From Amyelois transitella (lineage: Eukaryota; Arthropoda; Insecta; Lepidoptera; Pyralidae), in contig NC_083523.1 of assembly GCF_032362555.1 (NCBI RefSeq), forward strand, positions 6,423,501 to 6,487,500: DNA of 64,000 nt, read 5' to 3'. Below the pieces are notes generated by a model. The model was not told the origin of the DNA and did no database searches. It saw nothing but the letters and a program-made list of their open reading frames with translations. A program made the translations under genes and the position numbers. Of this stretch, positions 60,600 to 64,000 are shown in pieces (positions within the stretch are counted from its first letter, which is position 1; each line of letters begins with the position of its first letter).

Positions 60600-63031
60600 G
60601 ACGTTAATTCAATGCACCAAGCGAACAGAGACATGACACGTCTTTTTTATGGTACGCCGCCGTTTTAAAAAAGTGCCACGAGATGGCGTTGTACCGTATT
60701 GAAACGCGGTATGGTTTTTCCCATGCAATATAATATAAGCTTCAAGCATTTTATTTGAAACCATACATACATATTAATCACGTCGCTACTTTAAGTGGCA
60801 GAGACTTTTTTTGTAACCTCATGACTCTTACTTAGTTAAGAGCCAAGAGGGTCATATCACCTAATATTTACTTACAGTATTCTAGTCAGTCATTGTTATA
60901 GTTTTCTACTTCCTTTCCTTTGCCTGCCTTCCTCCTACCTTAAGCAATGCGATTTGTTGGGGATGTATGCATGTTTATTACTCTTTTACTTAAAATAGAA
61001 TGTAATTTTCTTTTTTTAATATATATGGGTAGAACGGATATTACGTGCGTACTTTCGGTACCGTAAAACGGGAGTGGAGCCCTCGGGCGTAGCTAGTTTT
61101 AATAATTGATGAATTAAGTTTCGTAATTTTTAAGCAAATTTTTTACATTATTTTATTATTCTTATTATCCTGGGGATTTATTAGTATTTTCAAAATATCT
61201 GCTGATCTAGTAAATAATAATACAAAAATTTAAATCTTACCTAACTTACAAAAATTTTTAAAATGCCACATTATAAAACATTTTTGTGAACTAGTTTTCG
61301 CAACATTATTTTTAAGTGTGTAACTTTAATAGCAATGGGTCCGATATTTTTTATTGTTTTATTTTATCGAAATAATATAAGTTTGGACTTAGTTTTACAT
61401 TTTCATGTTTTTAATCTTTTTCTTCACACCGATTAATTTCTAGGAAAGGCATTCCTTCAGTTCAATAATTAAATTCGCCAATACCTGATCATGTTCTTTT
61501 TAACACTAGGCATTGCTATACGTTTAAATATTATAAAAAGTAAATCAATCATAAATATTTGAAAATCGTAGAAGTATTCGATTGATACGTGAAGTTTAAA
61601 TAACTCAATAAAAAATAACGTTGTTAACTGATTCAGGCCAATCGCAAAATTTAATCAGCTTTGGTAACGTCATTAAAAAGGCATATAATGATAGGAGTAA
61701 GAACCTAATTAATTGCATAAACGTCAAGCGTAAAAAATTGCAATAATTAATGCGCAATTTACCCGGAGGGCCGTATCGGCCGCGATATTCAATCAGGCGC
61801 TGCTTAGTGCCAATAAATCTTATTCCAAGAGGGTATCTATGGAATAAAAGATCTTGATATTTACAATAATAATTAGGACATTTTTTTATTGGTTAAGGAA
61901 ATTCTTATAGCATATTAGGACGATGAAACTGAGTAGGTTTCCATAAGTAGAACATAAAAATTTAATAAATATATGTGGGGACTCCATTACAACTAATGTA
62001 TTTATTACTTCTTTACCTCGATTTTGCTAGCGGCAATGGCGCGCGCTTGAAATATTTCAAAAACCAGTAAATTTCGCATTTGTATGTTCATATGGATAAT
62101 GAATGGTACTGAACTCTTCGTCCGCGTTTCTGACTCGCACTCGGCTGGTTTATATTACACATTTTTATATTCATATTTTTTTGATCTTACTCAGTAGTTA
62201 TATTGTTTTAGATGGGACTTAGTGAAACTATCAAGATCATTTAATGCCGTACACAATTACCGACAGTATAAGTGGCTGAAGCGGCGCGTCCCGACCTACT
62301 TGTTGGGCGTCCCTGATCCCAAGTAGATCACTATGGAGCCACTAGTCTTTGGTGAGAATAAATCCTTAAAGCCATCTCTTAATATTATAATCACTTACTC
62401 ATGATTAAGTGTACATGAGAAAAGTTATAAAACATACTGAAAAGAGGTTTCTTTTTTTGGGAAAATGTTGTACTAATTTAAATTGTAACAATTATCTTTG
62501 ATAAACTTAATTCTAATTTCAAAGATTAGAACAAAATCAAACGAAATATCATGCGCACTTTAAACGCTTTTAATTTTTTCTAGGATTATGTGTATGGCTG
62601 TTACTTCATATATCTCAACAGTCTCCTGCGCATAAAGATCAACAAACACGCAGGGTGAGGATTGTTTACTTGAACATTTTATTTACATATATGAAATAGA
62701 TTGCTTCGGACGCCGATCTAATTCCAGAGAGATTAGAATGTAACCGGAGTCACCACCAGAAGAAAGACCCGTCTCCACATACTTATAAATTTGGCGAATG
62801 TTTAATTAAAAGTATTATTTTTTATTATTCATATAAGTATTATTTTTCATATTATAAATAGAAGCGAAAATAATTTAAGAAGAGCAAAACCTCCTTAATT
62901 TAATTAAATTTGTCTGAAAAAGTTGTTTTGTAGGAGGTCTATCTACGTAGGCAAATTTACGCCCCAACAACTCGATATCTATTAGTAGACATTTTTCAGT
63001 TTTGATAATTACGTGGTTTAACTAAATTATA
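60600..63031. other. spacer between gene D and the last gene
   Basis: AT-rich. A Helitron-like 3' end (CCTCGGGCGTAGCTAG) lies at about 61,080-61,096. No gene, tRNA or other feature is recognised; upstream exons of the gene ending at 63,561 may be hidden here. Confidence 0.45.
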
Positions 63032-63190
63032 TAATCACATCTATATCCCTAGTGGCGTAGACAGAGCCAACACTTTTGATAAGACTGAAACCACGCTAAG
63101 CTGTATGCCTCAATAATGGAATTGAGATTCAAATAGTGACAGGTTGCTAGCAAATCACCCAAAAGAAGAATACCAAGTGTATAGGCAATT
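63032..63190 (-). repeat. TATG-tailed repeat, partial
   Basis: Minus copy with TAGACAGAGCCAACACTTTTG and GAGATTCAAATAGTGACAGG, ending about 30 bp before the last coding exon. Confidence 0.7.
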
Positions 63191-63222
63191 ACTCGCTTTT
63201 TAAATAAAATTATATTTTATAG

Positions 63223-63561
63223 GCAAATCGTAGTGCAGTTAGAGGGTTCCTGGAAGACAAACTTATTGAGCACGGACAGGCGCTGGAAGAAATACTTAAA
63301 ATCGTTCAAAAGAATGAAGAGCTTACAAAGAGAATTATAGACAACTTTAGTATGAAACTGTCTCCGCCCAAAATGCCTGAGAAGTTAGAAGGACCGACAG
63401 AATCTGGTAGAAGGAACTTAGATGGATTCACTTTGCATCCGGTAGAACAATTTGCTAATATGGTACCAAGGTTTGGGAACTTAGTGAAGAGTTGGCTCAT
63501 CACCCAAATGAAATATCAAGCGAAGGACCCAGTAACTTTAGTAGAACAGGATTTCGAATAA
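63223..63561 (+). CDS. terminal coding exon of an unrecognised gene (112 residues seen)
   Basis: TATTTTATAG ends at 63,222. The frame then stays open from ANRSAVRGFLEDKLIEHGQA to the stop at 63,561 (KDPVTLVEQDFE). It starts with a likely amphipathic helix (LEEILKIVQKNEELTKRIID), followed by a Pro-rich linker (KLSPPKMPEKLEGP) and LHPVEQFANMVPRFGNLVK. Composition and the long open frame well before any Met suggest a real exon in phase 0. No signal peptide, cysteine pattern or known motif; the upstream exons were not found, so its function is open. The first in-frame ATG (63,352) is not taken as the start. Confidence 0.65.
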   Translation, partial: ANRSAVRGFLEDKLIEHGQALEEILKIVQKNEELTKRIIDNFSMKLSPPKMPEKLEGPTESGRRNLDGFTLHPVEQFANMVPRFGNLVKSWLITQMKYQAKDPVTLVEQDFE

Positions 63562-64000
63562 CATTTTTTTTTTAATTTGTTTATGCGTAGGTGCAAGTTC
63601 CATTTGAATTTTTAACCAGCCAGTGATATTTTCGTATTATTTTTTATAGCCAGCCAGTATGATCATTCATCTCCAGTGAATCGAGAAAAATATGAAACCC
63701 CGTTAACGTTTTAAAAAGTTTTGTTATTTAATAAGAACTGCAGTTTATTAAAACAGATTTTTTTCTGATCGTCACAGGCTTTGCACTGCAGTCAGTGAAA
63801 GGCTAGATTTTTTTAAGACTGTTCAGATTTAAATTCTGTTCTATATTATGTCTATGATTTTTCTAAGTGCGTGTTTGTAACAAACTTAAAATAATTATTG
63901 ATATTCTTAATGTGTGTGAATGAAATTTTCATCCTAAATCACAATACATGATTTTCACTCTAATTACAAATTGCAGTAAGTAAATACTTTCAATAAATAA
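63562..64000. other. 3' flank of the terminal exon
   Basis: AT-rich, likely 3' UTR. CAATAAATAA at the right edge of the window (about 63,990-64,000) holds an AATAAA. Nothing else recognised. Confidence 0.4.

Noticed and set aside
1-64000. CRISPR array, tRNA, rRNA, viral or bacterial genes
   Set aside because: No regular spacer array, no cloverleaf I could recognise, and no such genes seen; the short direct repeats are transposon parts or microsatellites.

Overview
The window reads as nuclear DNA of a moth or butterfly (Lepidoptera). It is AT-rich, has small exons in large introns with GT/AG borders, and is packed with repeats of kinds I know from lepidopteran genomes: small Helitrons ending in a GACGAAGTCGCGGGC-type hairpin plus CTAG, an RTE-clade LINE, and a ~260 bp repeat with a TATG-rich tail. 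Nothing bacterial, viral or CRISPR-like was seen. Species cannot be told from the sequence alone.

Left part (1-11,005, minus strand): the first 20 coding exons (about 1,208 codons) of ASCC3, a large Ski2-like helicase. All splice sites and phases agree, and the gene runs off the left edge. Middle (about 14,100-29,100, minus strand): neuronal synaptobrevin (nSyb/VAMP2 type). Its start codon is split by a 3.8 kb intron, and its last exons may allow two C-termini. A nearly full-length RTE LINE (19,308-22,662) sits in one of its introns with a 12-bp target duplication.

Right part (35,600-60,600): four related genes, two on plus (A, B) and two on minus (C, D), each with a two-exon cysteine domain that I read as a divergent Kazal-like domain. 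Intron phases (0, then 1) and cysteine spacing are shared, but the tails differ completely: short Cys/Lys-rich (C, D), long basic (A), or long Thr/Ser-rich mucin-like (B). All four carry His where a Kazal inhibitor has its P1 residue. This cluster is the most interesting part of the window. Between the pairs lies an unrelated small secreted-protein gene (49,948-50,289). The last coding exon of an unrecognised plus-strand gene lies at 63,223-63,561.

Most of the rest is repeat DNA: Helitrons (one 205-bp pair almost identical), foldback MITEs, LINE 3' fragments, a decayed Tc1/mariner copy and many copies of the TATG-tailed repeat. Coordinates of exons were worked out by hand from splice signals, reading frame and remembered family features; no database search was run.
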